DNA of 64,000 nucleotides from Oryzias latipes (Eukaryota > Chordata > Actinopteri > Beloniformes > Adrianichthyidae), in NCBI RefSeq assembly GCF_002234675.1, contig NC_019868.2, forward strand, positions 27,666,293 through 27,730,292. Reading direction: 5' to 3'. The notes under the pieces are model-generated. The model saw nothing but the letters and a program-made list of their open reading frames with translations, ran no database searches and was not told the DNA's origin. The position numbers and the translations under genes are program-made. Every line of letters begins with the position of its first letter. Within the stretch, counting starts at the first letter, position 1. Shown here one piece after another: positions 19,301 through 30,500 of the stretch.

Positions 19301-22300
19301 CAGTACCGACCAAGTTCAAATGATGCACACACCGGGTGTGCATGTGATAGGTCCTTGCGCCGTCGACCTGTCACATTATAGAATAATATGTGCATGAAAA
19401 TTTTGGATGTAGGGGTTCACCGAGCTGTCTCTATCTCCTGTGGAACTTCGGTTTGCCCATTTTTTATCCACCTGTAAAGACAGTTCCCACTAGAGTCCAA
19501 AAAAGCTGCATTCAGCTTCTATGCCCCACAGATCTGGAACAGATTTCCAGAGAGCTTGAAATCATAAAACCCTCCGTTTTTTAAAATCCAGGTTGAAGAG
19601 CCGCCTGTTCTCAGCTCCATTGATGAGTTTTGATCACAACAACTTACACTGTTACTGTAAAGCTTACCTTAAATTCAGTTCATTTTAACTTCCTTAAAAA
19701 AATTTAATGATTAACTCCTTTAATGTTTCTGTTAAATGTTTCTTCTGATGTTTTATGTAAAGAACTGTGACTCATCTCTTTACACTAGATGTGCTGTACA
19801 AATGAATTTGCCCTGTCTAACAGAATTAAAAAAAAAATCTAAAACTGTTTTACACCCGAAAACATCAGCCCAGAGTTAGCTTCTGCAAGAACAAATAGGT
19901 TTGGTTTGGCATACTTTCATAAAAACCTCTTCCAAGTAAAGAATCTGAGTTACAACCGTCGACCATTTGGTGGCAGTGTGGCCCAAATGAGCAGCAACCA
20001 TAAAATAAACCTGGATGGTGAATCATGCTGATAATCTGATGATGGCTGTTGGTCCTTCTCACTTCTCCTCCTCCACAAAACTTCCTGTTTTGATTCATGT
20101 TTTCTTGGATTTCTTCTTTTCTTTTGGCTCTAAGAGTAAAGTCGTTCCTGGTTGATTGAATCTCTCTGCTGAGTCTGTCTGCATTCACTTGGAAGCGCAA
20201 CAGAGTTCACTTGCAAGTGAACTGAGACTCGGTTTCCGAGAGATCAGCTTTCCTGGTTTGTTTGTTCAGGTTAGAGGTGCTTCAGCTGAATCTATTTCTA
20301 TTTATTTCCTCTAAACCATCGGCTCATTTTCCAGTTTTTTTTTATGTCAAATTTCTTTTTGTAGTATTATTGATAACCGTGTTTTGAAACAATAACCTCC
20401 TGATTCTGGGAAATGAATTTGTCCACTGAAGAAAGTAGAAGCTTATAAAACAGAGGGAACATTCCAGTCGTCTTCAGTCCTTTTCCTGGTCGGGTTCTGA
20501 TTTGTCCTGGGAATGGTTTCCTGTATCTGGTTTTAAATGGAAACCACACATTCTGTTGAAATCTGTTTGGAATTGTTCACATTAGTGCGGTTCAGAGAAA
20601 TCTTGCGGAACTGGTCGGTGCGCTGGAGGCAGAGCGCTCGCAGTGATTGTTTGGCGCCGTTGCCATGAGAGAGCCGTATCTCTCCCACGTCACCCGCCAT
20701 CTGTCAGCCGGCCCCACCGCAGGCCGACATTTGCATTTTAAACGCACCTGGTGCGGCGTCAACTCCAACGACGTGAGGTTTTATGGAAATGTACTCTTTG
20801 CACAGATAAACAACCACACCCCTAAAAACTGAATACTTAAAAAAAAAGAGGCAGGAAAAACTTCAAAATAAAGCCCTTGAATGACAAATCGGTAGTTTTG
20901 GTTGGGAGTGGGTTTCGAATCGTTCCTCTGTAGGAGGAAAGCAGCAGCCGGGGGTCATTGGACCTCTAAAGCTTCACATCTGGCTCCTGATGGGACAGAT
21001 GCTGAGAGGAGGAATTCCTGAGATAGATGGGAAGTGGGAGTGTTTGGGAGAAGCGGGAGAGGAAAATTCCTCTGGAGTAAAGTGACGTTTTCTCAAGATA
21101 AAACATTTATCGTTAAAGACCCACACCGGTGAAAATGGTGTTTTTAACATCTGATGATGGAGAACATTTATAAAGAAACTTCAGGTTAAAATGGCATTTC
21201 TGAGTGTATCTTGATTCAAACTCCTGTTGTGCTTCCACTGTCAGACAAATAGATCCATGAACGTCTTTGTTTTCCCCGTCTGAGCTGGAATCTGGATCAC
21301 AACTGTTTTTGTTGTTAGGTTGGGGGTGTGAGGGGCAGTAAGCTTAGCAGAGTGTCAACAGTTGGGTGACAGGAAGGGGGGGCGGGACCACTTTGGAAAT
21401 AGATCAAAAGATGATCGGAGTGGGACTTTAACATCTGATGAACCTGTTTTTGGTTGATTTGACTGAATGGACGGAACTAAAAAGAGGCAGGTTTGTGCTT
21501 TTTTTGTTTTTTGATAAAGAAACATGGAAATGTGCTTCAAAAGCCAGTTTTGGTATCGGTTTGTTATGTTCACTGATGTCAAACAAGCACGAGTTGAAAA
21601 CAACACCAGAAAACGGGCTGGAATGTGCGCGTGAGGGTGTGACTGACAGCGCCGTGGAAGTCCACGCCGCCCAGCGAGGCGTGTCTGGGAGCCTCAGCAG
21701 AAAATGTGACCATGGTGTGACCGTTAGTAAACATCCTGCAGATGCCTGCGTGGTGATGAGCGGCGCCCGCCTTTCTGCTTCATCAGTGTGAAACACCAGG
21801 ACATGTCCACGGGACCGTCCCCACAGACGCCACACAGACGATTCAGTCTTTCAAAAGTCAGCTGACACTCAGATGTGTGAATTCTTCCCACATGAGGGTG
21901 AAATCATTTCCAATTTAGTGTTTTTGTTTTTGTGGTTCACTTCAGGAACTGCAGAGAAGTCAACTTTATTTACTCAGGAGGTTCCTGACTTGTGACTCAG
22001 TTTTTTTTACAGATGTGTCCAATTTGTTCAAGTAAAACTGGTTTTTTAACTTGTTACAAATGCAAAACAAACAGAATTTCATTAAAAAGCCTCAGAATAT
22101 GAGGAATATTTGCTGCTTAAGTCCATAAAACAATCTTACTCGACTCAATACAGACTTTGAATTTAATAGAAAGTGTGTTTCTGGAGTCTGAAGAAAACAA
22201 GAGGTGAGTATAAAACCAGTTTCATTACAAAACACAAACTACACCTTTGATTTCTGGTCAAAACCAGAACTCCACAATAGGCTGTATTTGAGTTTGATCG

Positions 22301-22720
22301 TTGTTTCACAGCATTTAAACCATTTTATTTATAGTTTAGTTTATTTTTTTAGTTACTTTTATAAACGTAAAAGTATAGATTGATTGTTGTATCTAAAAAG
22401 ACAAATATAATATATGATAAAAACTTCAACATGTGAGGCTTTTCTACTGTATTCCATAAAGTACAATAAACAAATAAGTATGTTTTTATCATTTCAGATC
22501 AGATTAGTCTTATTTCTGGAACCAGCAGATAATTATAGACCATAATAGTCGGCGGACTGACCTCTGTTTCCTCCACTGAAAGTCCACATTCACTCGCGAT
22601 CAGGATGATCTGCAGCTCGTCGGGGTTTTTGGAGAAATTTAAGAAGTTCTTCTCCAGCTGTTGGATCTGTTCATGTTTCAGCGTCATCATCATCTCATCC
22701 TCGCTCCTGTTCAGCGCCAT
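16351..22720 (-). CDS. hopx: HOPX, homeodomain-only protein (two coding exons)
   Basis: Small atypical homeodomain protein that does not bind DNA itself and acts in the nucleus as a cofactor, for example of SRF, in heart and stem-cell differentiation (family knowledge). Exon 1 is 22720-22562: 53 codons starting MALNRSEDE in a strong ATG context (A at -3, G at +4) and containing HEQIQQLEKNF and ECGLSVEETE, helices 1 and 2. The donor is GTCAGT. Exon 2 is 16428-16351: after a TTCTTCGCAG acceptor it reads KWFKWRNAYWRK, then GLPAE, then a stop. The junction is in phase 0 and falls after EET, where I recall HOPX being split. The joined product is 78 residues (human about 73). The 6.1-kb intron holds a LINE, MITEs and palindromes. 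Helix 3 differs from the usual WFKQRLAKWRR form. Confidence 0.9.
17071..17310. repeat. Cluster of perfect palindromes in the hopx intron
   Basis: Three inverted repeats in 240 bp: AGGTTTACTC/GAGTAAACCT (17071-17080 and 17087-17096); GCTGATGTGCAAC/GTTGCACATCAGC (17189-17201 and 17215-17227), extending imperfectly to about 26 bp; and the 18-bp perfect palindrome GATGTCGCCGGCGACATC (17293-17310). They lie immediately left of a piggyBac-like MITE. Confidence 0.7.
17330..17533 (+). mobile_element. piggyBac-like MITE, full copy in the hopx intron
   Basis: 204 bp, starts CCCTTGTGCTATCTTAG right after TTAA (17326-17329) and ends CTAAGAAAGCACAAGGG, followed by ATAA. Inverted termini starting CCC and a TTAA duplication are the piggyBac signature. 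Non-coding. Confidence 0.75.
17540..18960. other. hopx intron, no recognised feature
   Basis: AT-rich until about 17900, then mixed composition. No coding exon, repeat or RNA gene recognised. Confidence 0.4.
18964..19064 (+). mobile_element. LINE 3' fragment, part 1 (L2-like)
   Basis: Encodes KALNGLAPKYTIDLL and SSGSGLLSFP, the C-terminal part of a fish L2-type reverse transcriptase polyprotein. The homology stops at 19064 and resumes at about 19488. Confidence 0.6.
19065..19487. mobile_element. Unidentified insert (about 420 bp) inside the LINE
   Basis: Separates two LINE pieces that are adjacent in the intact protein. Begins CAGGCCTCAGTATGG and ends GTAAAGACAGTTCC. No clear inverted termini or target duplication found by eye. 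Coding potential is not convincing. Confidence 0.4.
19488..19810 (+). mobile_element. LINE 3' fragment, part 2 with 3' tail
   Basis: Resumes with KKAAFSFYAPQIWNRFPESL, then a 3' untranslated tail ending GTACAAATGAATTTGCC, the typical end of fish L2-like LINEs. Confidence 0.65.
19811..21111. other. hopx intron, no recognised feature
   Basis: No exon recognised. The 20590-20790 part is relatively GC-rich for the intron and could hold a regulatory element, but I see no specific motif. Confidence 0.35.
21112..21432 (-). mobile_element. MITE family A, copy 4, internally deleted
   Basis: Begins TTAAAGACCCACACCGGTG and ends GATCGGAGTGGGACTTTAA, so the two inverted termini are clear. Contains CATGAACGTCTTTGTTTTCC. 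Confidence 0.65.
21433..22560. other. hopx intron, 5' part, no recognised feature
   Basis: Runs up to the exon 1 donor. A 117-codon frame at 21438-21791 on the + strand has an opposing long frame and no domain, so neither is supported. Confidence 0.4.
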
Positions 22721-22995
22721 CCTGGCTGGTCCAAAATGAAAATAAAAACCGCGAAGGAACCCCTTCTGTGCGTCTGCTGTAGCCGCGTGCCCGTGTCGTC
22801 GTCCGCGTGGATCGCTGCTCGGTTCCGCGCAGCTTCGGTGGCGACTCAGCTTCAGTTCTCTGGATGACAGGAGCAGCGCTGGCCGATTGAGCGCGCGGGA
22901 GGGGCGCGAGGCTTTACAACTGTCAACAGCCGGCGCGTCACGCGGCGGCTCCGCCCAACGAGCCCTCCCCCAAACAAAGGAGGGCAAACGTCAGA
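22721..22995 (-). promoter_or_regulatory. hopx CpG-rich promoter and 5' UTR
   Basis: CpG-dense stretch directly upstream of the hopx ATG, with GGGCGGAGC near 22945 on the - strand and GCGCGC clusters. The frame stays open upstream of the ATG, but the strong start context of MALNRSEDE favours the ATG at 22720. No clear TATA box. Confidence 0.5.
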
Positions 22996-23494
22996 GCAGA
23001 GCTGCTGACAGACATCCAGACTGGGTTTTTGACAGCTGAGGACCTACAGTGTGGGACAGGTACTTTAGACACGGGAGGGGTATGTTTGTATAAACCCCCT
23101 TCTGTATTTAAGACAAAACTTGATCTTTTCTTGTATTGGTTTGCTTTCCTTTTTGGACCTAAGGGAAGACAGAGGGACATTATGATGCATAGACACCAGG
23201 CAAGTTTCTTGCAGGTGCTTTCATCAAACGGTGTTCACATTGGACTGTCACTACCGGACACTGCCGCATGAACTCACAGGTGAAAGATACCTGGTGTTAA
23301 ATGTCCAAGTGGTGCCAATCTGGTGAATCTCGCTGCTCGCTGCTCACTGCACTATTCCAATATATGAAAGATTTGATGTCATAGAAATCTGAACGTGCAG
23401 AAGGAATTTGTCCTTCATCATTACTTTGCAAACTGTAACTTTAGGTACTTCAGAGAATTCCATGAATTGTGTAAACACACTGGAAGTGTACACG

Positions 23495-24014
23495 AGCCTT
23501 TTTCTGATGGAGGATGATGTGTAAAAAAAATTAAACTAAAAAAGTAATTTCTTTTTTTGAACTCATTGTGAATCAGGAGCAGATGAAAAAAAATGCAGTT
23601 TGAAAAAGATCATATTTGTGAGAATGCAAAAATACTCTGGGCGGAGCCACAAACTTCCTGCTCCACCCCATTATGATGCATCCACTTACAAACAGATCCA
23701 TGAACCTCGTCTGAGCAGGAATCTGGATCCAAACTGGATATCTTTTATATTTCTCAGCGTTTTTGTTGCGCCGCTAGTGTTAGGTTGAGGGGTGTGACGG
23801 GCTGTTAGCTAGCAGGAGAGCGTCTAAAGAGAGAGCTGTTACTTATGGGTGATGGGAAGTGGGGGCGGGCAGACTCCACACCAGCTGTCCCGCCCACAAC
23901 TCAGAGGTGAATTTCTGACGAACTCCTGCTGCTCTGCAGAAACTCTGTCCTTAAACGACCACGGGGGAACACTTTGAAAATAGCTCAAAGGATGTTGGGA
24001 GTGGGACTTTACAG
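23495..24014 (-). mobile_element. MITE family A, copy 5, nearly full length
   Basis: Left end with TTTTTCTGATGGAGGATG, then AACTTCCTGCTCCACCCC, then TCCTGCTGCTCTGCAGAAAC, and right end GTTGGGAGTGGGACTTTAC. Same order and landmarks as copy 1. Confidence 0.6.
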
Positions 24015-24239
24015 GGTTAAAGGTAATAGAGTAACACATGGGGGGTTAAAAAACCAAAGGAGGCAACAGGCGGCTTAAGGTTTCACATGTGGACGTTTAC
24101 AAAAAGGGTCGCGTCTGTCCACTCTTACCTGTTGACAGCAAAAACAAATTGAAGCTCGCTGTACATCCTTCCTGTTCGCCAAACAAATATCCTGTTTGTC
24201 CAAAGCTGATGGGACACCTGTCCTCAGGTGACTGTCTAC

Positions 24240-24650
24240 TGTTTACAATGATGTTATGGACTGTAGAAAGTAAAGCAAGGGATGGGGGGGGGTCACCCCC
24301 ACACCAAGCCCCCAGGATAAGGCAAGGTGCTAAAGGCAGCAAGAGCCCCCCAGACGTCCACATGAAGAAGCAGATCGAGGGAGTCTGCCCCCCCCCAGGC
24401 AACCTGACAATGGCTCAGATGGGACGTGTTCCCCTCTCCACATGGACAGAAGGTCGCAGGGCCCAAGAAGCCAACGCCCACGGGACACAACCACCAAGTG
24501 CCTGGCTCCTCCCACTTTAGGTGGGGCATGGAACAGAAGACGAGTGACCACCCCCCTACTTACGCAACATGTGTGCGTCTAATATTTGGCAGAAAACTGC
24601 CACCAAGTAGGGGCAGCCGCAGCATAAGAGGTTCTTAAATAGGGGTAGCG
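24240..24650. other. C-rich anonymous segment
   Basis: Carries several poly-C and poly-G tracts (near 24285 and 24388) and overlapping frames on both strands. Composition differs from the surroundings, which suggests a repeat, but I cannot name it. No gene is supported. Confidence 0.3.
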
Positions 24651-26391
24651 CACCCCTGAGGGAACCTGATGGTACTGCAGGCCAGCAGCTCCTTTTTCAA
24701 TGGTTAAACTGAAAAAAATGACATTATTGTGAATTAAAAATAAATAAATACCAGATTATTGTCAGGTGGGAATAAATACTGAAATGAACAGGGGATTTGG
24801 TTTATTAATTTATTCTGCTTATTGTATTAAATATAAAATGTTACAGATGAAATGTATCAAATAGATCTTTTTTTTTACTTGACACACAACGATAAAGTAC
24901 AAATACTCCTATTTCTGAAGCACTGCTGCTGGGAGAACCTCCATTTTTTTAAATTGAAAATTCATAAATTAATAACATGCAGACACAACACACTTAAATG
25001 GAGGTTTGTGCGTGACCCCACCTCTATATCGATGTTCCTGTCTAATCACAGCACTCTAGGCCACGTGTTTGCATGGGATTCTCAGAGGTGAAAGTCTGGC
25101 GGCCTTTGTCCTTTTGCCCCCTGTCTTATCACGTATCGCATCTGACTGAATGCAGCTCGTTGTTCATCACTTTTCCTCCCAGCCCGCCTAAAAGCTGCCA
25201 CTCAGGGCACTGATAGTCTGTATCTAAGCTGATTACTCTGCACACGGAAACGTAATGAATGGAAATGAGGTTGGCCAGTCATTAAATAAAATCATAATTT
25301 AAAGGTTTAATGTCTGTGTTGATGACAAAAACAATGCAATTAATAATAATAATAATAATAATAAGAGTGCATTCTTGTGTTCTTGAGTCACATGGATGAT
25401 CTCTTTCCCGCGTACATTTACAAGCAAGGCACCATTTGACCATGGACCCCTTTGCCCCTCCAGCAGCAGAAGGAAAAGATACCCTGAGTAAAGGGCCCAT
25501 TAGTAAAGTTTACCATCAATAATCTCACCAGTCAGAATGCATAAAAAAAAAGGAAAAGGTGTGAGACATCTTTAACCATTCAGGATCTATTCTGCTTTCC
25601 GCTCCGATCAGTCAAAACGGTGACCGATTGTCTGGGAAGGAAATGTTTTGACAGCATTTGTCGGAGCCCGACGATAACAATAGAACAAAATAAACAAAGG
25701 CAGACGCACGCGGCTTCCTCCCCTCAGTGATAAGCTCCTGTTGACAGTTTCACTGTCATGGAGAAACACTTTCACCAAATGCAGATCCTCTGGTGTTTTC
25801 GCCATAATCTCAGGGAGCTTGTTACACGGCAGAAACCATAAATACAGACTGTTCTTTCCTCAACACACTTGGCTGTTCTGATGCTATCTTTGGATTTGAT
25901 TAGACCCATAATTATGTGATTTAAACAACAAACCTCCGCACTCTTGATGCAATCCAAACCCATGAAGGAACACGCTCAGTTTAAAGCCTTTGGACACCCC
26001 AAAGACACAGGCCACATCCAAAAGGCGGGGGGGCTGTTTTTTATTAGATGCTTGTGGTGGTGGGGATTTGGTTTTCAATGTCTTTGAGTTTCATAAGAGC
26101 AAAAATATCCTATAACAGTTCAAATGTCCACATCATCTGTACACAGAGGGTTTGTTTATTTTACAAGCGTAAACAGTTTCCTCAGGAATCTTCTCCAATA
26201 TTGTCACAGGAAACGTTGGAATTAGAAAATAGGAAAAGACGACCAGAGAAACGACATTTTCAAAGGGTTCTTAAACAGGATGTAGCTTCCTGATCATGTA
26301 TGTTGATAATTTTTACTGTACTGATTGGATGTTGCGTCTGCCCCTGTAGTGCAGATTGGTGGGTTTCCTCAATAACTTCCCTGTATCCCTG
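24651..26391. other. Gene-free stretch with an (AAT)n microsatellite
   Basis: AT-rich. The microsatellite is at about 25340-25364 (AAT repeated eight times). No recognised gene. Confidence 0.45.
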
Positions 26392-26894
26392 TCACTGACT
26401 GTACATGAGAACTGGACTGAGTGGCCCCTCCCCCTTGGCGTACCAAACAGGAAGTACCTTCTGGCTCCAAGAAGCCAAAATCCTGCAGACTTCAATTGAG
26501 AAATAAACAGCGCAGTTATTCTATTCTTCTTTTTCTTGATAAACCTCTTTTTTTGTCAAGCTCAAGTTATTAAAGTTATAAACTGACCGATCAGATGCCT
26601 CTATAAAAGTAAGTTGTCTCGAGTCCACCGTCAAAGAGTTTGACAGATTTCATCTAGCTCCCTTTCCAGTGGTAGGGGTGTGGCCTTCCAATAAGCTCAC
26701 CCCTGATTGGTGAACGTGGGTTGCCACAGAAACGTTGACTCAGAACGACCCCGAACAATCACTGCTTACTGATGACATCTGGCTCCAACATGGCGGCATC
26801 CATATTTGACATCGTCTGGTTGGAGAAGGGAGTAAACTCTTTTCTATGGGTGACGTCACACTAGCTCAGTCCAGTTCTCAGGTACAGTCAATGG
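26392..26894. mobile_element. 503-bp MITE with inverted ends
   Basis: Left end TGACTGTACATGAGAACTGG followed by ACTGAG. The right end, read on the other strand, is TGACTGTACCTGAGAACTGG followed by ACTGAG. The interior has TATAAAAGTAAGTTG and CCAACATGGCGGC and no open frame of length. Superfamily not determined. Confidence 0.6.
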
Positions 26895-28861
26895 TTGCTG
26901 GTCCTAAAAACAAGGATCTGTGTGCAAACATTGATGGGTCCAAAAAAAAAATAGAACTTAGTTGAGCCTGTCCTAGATTTATTTCTAAAATGCTTGTAGT
27001 ACCAGATATAGAAATTTAATATAACATTTAAAGATTAAGGGAAAGAAATTCTGACATTTCTGTGTTTAGTTTCACTTGCAACGTTAGCAGATGTTCACTT
27101 GATCACATTTGTGCTCGTGCTAGCAGGCTGGTACTAATTCTAGCACATTGATGCTAATGAAACTTCAGCTGCAGTCTACTCAGATAAAACACAAAAAACG
27201 GAGTTTGTCGGTTTGTTTTGGAAAGACTTGTTCAAGTCCAACTAAGTGTTGACTTTTGTAAAAAAAAAACAAAAAAAAAAAGGAATTAATTTTGAAAATA
27301 GCCGTTTCGAAAGACAGTTTCATTTTATCAGCATAAAATAAAAGACAAATGAGTAAACATCCAGTCATCAGTTAAAGTTGTATTATGTTAAGTGAACAAA
27401 GGCAGTTCGGTTCCAACATCTTATGCAGTTGAAGCTTTCTTGCTGCAGGTAAACGTCCTGGATTCGAATCAGCTGTGAAAAATGACTGCTGACTGTCTGC
27501 TGCACCATTTTTGTGTTCCTGTGTTGTGTATTTGTGTTAAATATCTGCATCCAGCTGCTGCTTTCTTTTCATCCTTTTTGATTCCGTTCAGTGTTTTGGT
27601 TACTCAATGTTTTCAATTAACTAACATATTTTCAAGATCTGCAAGCTGTGGAGATTTTTCATCAATTCAGGGTTGGTTTGTTTTTAAATTAAGTTTGATT
27701 CAAACACGTTTAAAATCAAAATACAATCAATATGATGCAACCTTAAAGATAGCAATAATAGCTACAACATCAATGGTGTAACAATATTACAAACATGTTT
27801 GACATGGATCAGAAGCTTAGCCCAAAGAAAAAGTAAATTCAAATAAATACAATAATAATAGATAAAGGGAAAAGATGAATTCTGAAAAAACTGAAGGCTA
27901 AGATTTAACTCTCAGATAAGTACTTTGAGTAATAATAATTGTATTAAATAACAAAAAATCATTAGAAGTTTATCTTTTTTATAGTACTATTATAGCTGTT
28001 TGTCTATTCATGTTCAATATTGGGTTAATATTGTTATAAAATTGCCTTTAATCATGTTAATATTCATCTTTTAGTTTATTCTTCTATTGAATCTGCACCA
28101 TATAAAGCTATTTTCAAACTTTAGAATATCATAGATCCGAGATAAAAGACGAACAATCCCCTACAGTTTGGTTGCACTAATGGTAGCTTAAATCTCCCTG
28201 TTGTGGGAATTTTCTCCCTCTAAAACTAAATTCTGGATGTTGTTTGGTAGTTTGCTTTTTTTACTGTTCGACCTTTTACAAGTTCCTGCAGTTTTCATAG
28301 TTGTGACTGTATAAAAAGTGGATCCCAGTGTCCTACTGTACGGATGATCTGGACTCTTTGTGAAAAAGCTTGTGCGTGTCTTTTATTTTGAAAGACTAGG
28401 AGTTTGTGTCTGAGACACTAAGACATCCTGACTTTTCCACAGATGACAGAACAATGTGGATTGTACCACAGGAATGTGGAGACTCGTTTTTTTTCTGTCT
28501 GAGAGGCTGACATATAAGATTTGATAAAGTAGATGCAAGACGTTCCAGCCTGGTTTTTTCATGTATTTGAGGTTAAAAAAAAAATGTTTGTTGCTAACGT
28601 TTATTGGGATGAGCTGAGTGACAGCAGTAGCATTTTTACAAAAGAAGTTTATTGTGACAGGGCAGCACACCTCAAAAAGAAAAGGCCGTTTTGGTTTTTC
28701 TCTGCTCATTTGTATTTTATAAATCCTGACCAATTGAAGATCTGTTTCTTTGAATGGGATGCACGGTGACAGAGCCTATCTTTGAAACAAAGGGATAACG
28801 TTTTACCTGAAATCACTGGTTCATAGCTAGCTAGCAATAACGGCTGACATGCTGAAATGCA
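26895..28861. other. Gene-free AT-rich stretch
   Basis: Short open frames only (for example 27482-27781 + and 28383-28733 -), without domains. A scrap near 27452 (GTCCTGGATTCGAATC) looks like a box-B-type repeat end. Confidence 0.4.
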
Positions 28862-28959
28862 GTTTTAAGCTTAGTTTTCTTTAGATTTGTCCTCCAACAT
28901 CATAAAAATTCTACAAGAAGGTGTTGAAAACACAATTTTCATGGGAATGGGTCTTTAAA
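28862..28959 (+). mobile_element. MITE family A, copy 6, terminal scrap
   Basis: Only the last roughly 100 bp of the family, ending TTTTCATGGGAATGGGTCTTTAAA. Confidence 0.5.
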
Positions 28960-30404
28960 ACAAATGTTTTGATCCTCATCGCTCCAAAACTTGATTAAGA
29001 AAACTGGCAAAACACCTCAAATTAACTGCATTTCATACATGAAACATGAATCTCAACATGAAGACATAACTATCCTCAAGTCTGGGATTCGGTTTGATCT
29101 GCGCAGCTCATAAATTTCCCGGATTTTCTTGTATTTAAATAAATTAACTAAAAGTTTTGTGGACTGTGGGTAACTTTGGGATCTTTTTTTAAACCTAAAT
29201 GGTCATTTAGAAAATCATTTTTAAAATACAAAAAAATTCAAAATTTTTGTAGATATGTTTTTTTTTTCTATAATAGCTGCTGTAAGACATCCTTGGATTG
29301 AATATGCTCTTTATAAACAAATGTCACTGAATTAAACTAGCCTAACCGAACGGCAGCACAGATTAGAAGTGAGGCTAAGATCAACAATTGGAGCAGTGTG
29401 GAATGAGCGGCCTCCTCTTCCTCAGGAGACGCTAAATCCATGAAGAATCAGAAATGGCTTCTGTGTTGACCAGCAGAAACAGATGTGGTATCTATGTGGC
29501 CTATACTTCACTCAGTTTCCCTCACAGAAAAGGCCTGCAGATCATCAATGGCGCCTGGAGGAGCCAAAGTTCACGACCGGCACACCCGAGGCCCCGCCCA
29601 CTCAACCGCCCCCCTCATCAAACAGAAACATCTGGCGATGAAGGAGCTGATTCCGACCGATTTAAGAAGCGGCGTAAAAGGGAGCAGGGATTTACCAAAA
29701 GCCTCTGATGAGTCACCGCACACATGTCAGGGGGAAAAGGAACATCTGAGGAATATTTTCAGTCCAAAGATCTCACTTTCACTCATTTCCTTTTTGAAAG
29801 ACCTACAAAGACGAAAACCCAACAGGAACATCAACAAAAAGTTAGAACATCTCAAAGATGTGTTTGTTTTTGTCAATCGTTCCAAAAAGTGAAAGGTTGG
29901 AATTTTTATAGAACCAACATGTATAGATAAACATATTTCACGGCAAAAATGAGAATATAGTGAAACAGTTCTTGCTGAGCTGATCACTTCCAAACACCTG
30001 CAGAGGTTTCCTGGAGCCGTCATATGGTCTCTGAGTTTGTAGAAGAACCAAAAGTCTCCACGAGGAGGGCAGACCACAAGAGGTCTTCGATAGGCAAGCT
30101 GGTCCACAAAAAAACTGAGGAACAACCAAAACCCACAGGACTGTTGAGGGAAAAACACCCGACCCGGGCCACAAATGACCCATTCCTCCTGAACCAGAGA
30201 CGTCAGAAGCTTCTCACCCGAGTTCAGAAGATCCAAAGTCTTTTTTTTTTCAGATGAACGGGAAGCTTGGAGAGCCAGAATCCAGTCGCTGATGCTCTGA
30301 GGTTCTTCTGCGGGTGTCGGCCCACTGGGTTTTCTGAAGTCCAAATTCAGAGCAGGAACCAGGAAGTTCTACAGCACTTCAGGCAGTCCGCTGATGAAAA
30401 GCAG
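28960..30404. other. Gene-free stretch with long overlapping frames
   Basis: Contains a 135-codon frame (29485-29892, +) and a 205-codon frame (29727-30344, -) that overlap. Neither shows a recognisable domain, so no gene is called. Confidence 0.35.
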
Positions 30405-30500
30405 GACTTGGTACCCAAAGCTGTGTTCGACTGGACAGCAGACCCACCTGAGCTGGACTTCCATTCCACCCATGCAGAACCACAGGCGGATGGTCTCCAG
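30405..30500 (+). pseudogene. Decayed fragment of a DUF6729-type transposase
   Basis: Encodes KAVFDWTADPPELDF, closely similar to KALFKWTAQGHPELDF in the intact gene at 35024-40606 (exon 3, about 36433-36480). At DNA level the blocks AAAGCT, TGGACAGC and CTGGACTTC align. Homology does not continue into the cysteine-rich part, so this is a dead remnant of an earlier insertion of the same superfamily. Confidence 0.4.

Noticed and set aside
21438-21835. 117- and 135-codon frames on opposite strands in the hopx intron
   Set aside because: Mutually overlapping, no domain; they partly overlap a MITE edge.
24089-24638. Coding exons in the C-rich segment
   Set aside because: Frames on both strands are open because of biased composition; no domain and no splice signals that join them.
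29485-30344. Overlapping 135-codon (+) and 205-codon (-) open frames
   Set aside because: They oppose each other, contain no known domain, have weak start contexts, and are broken by no supported splice structure.
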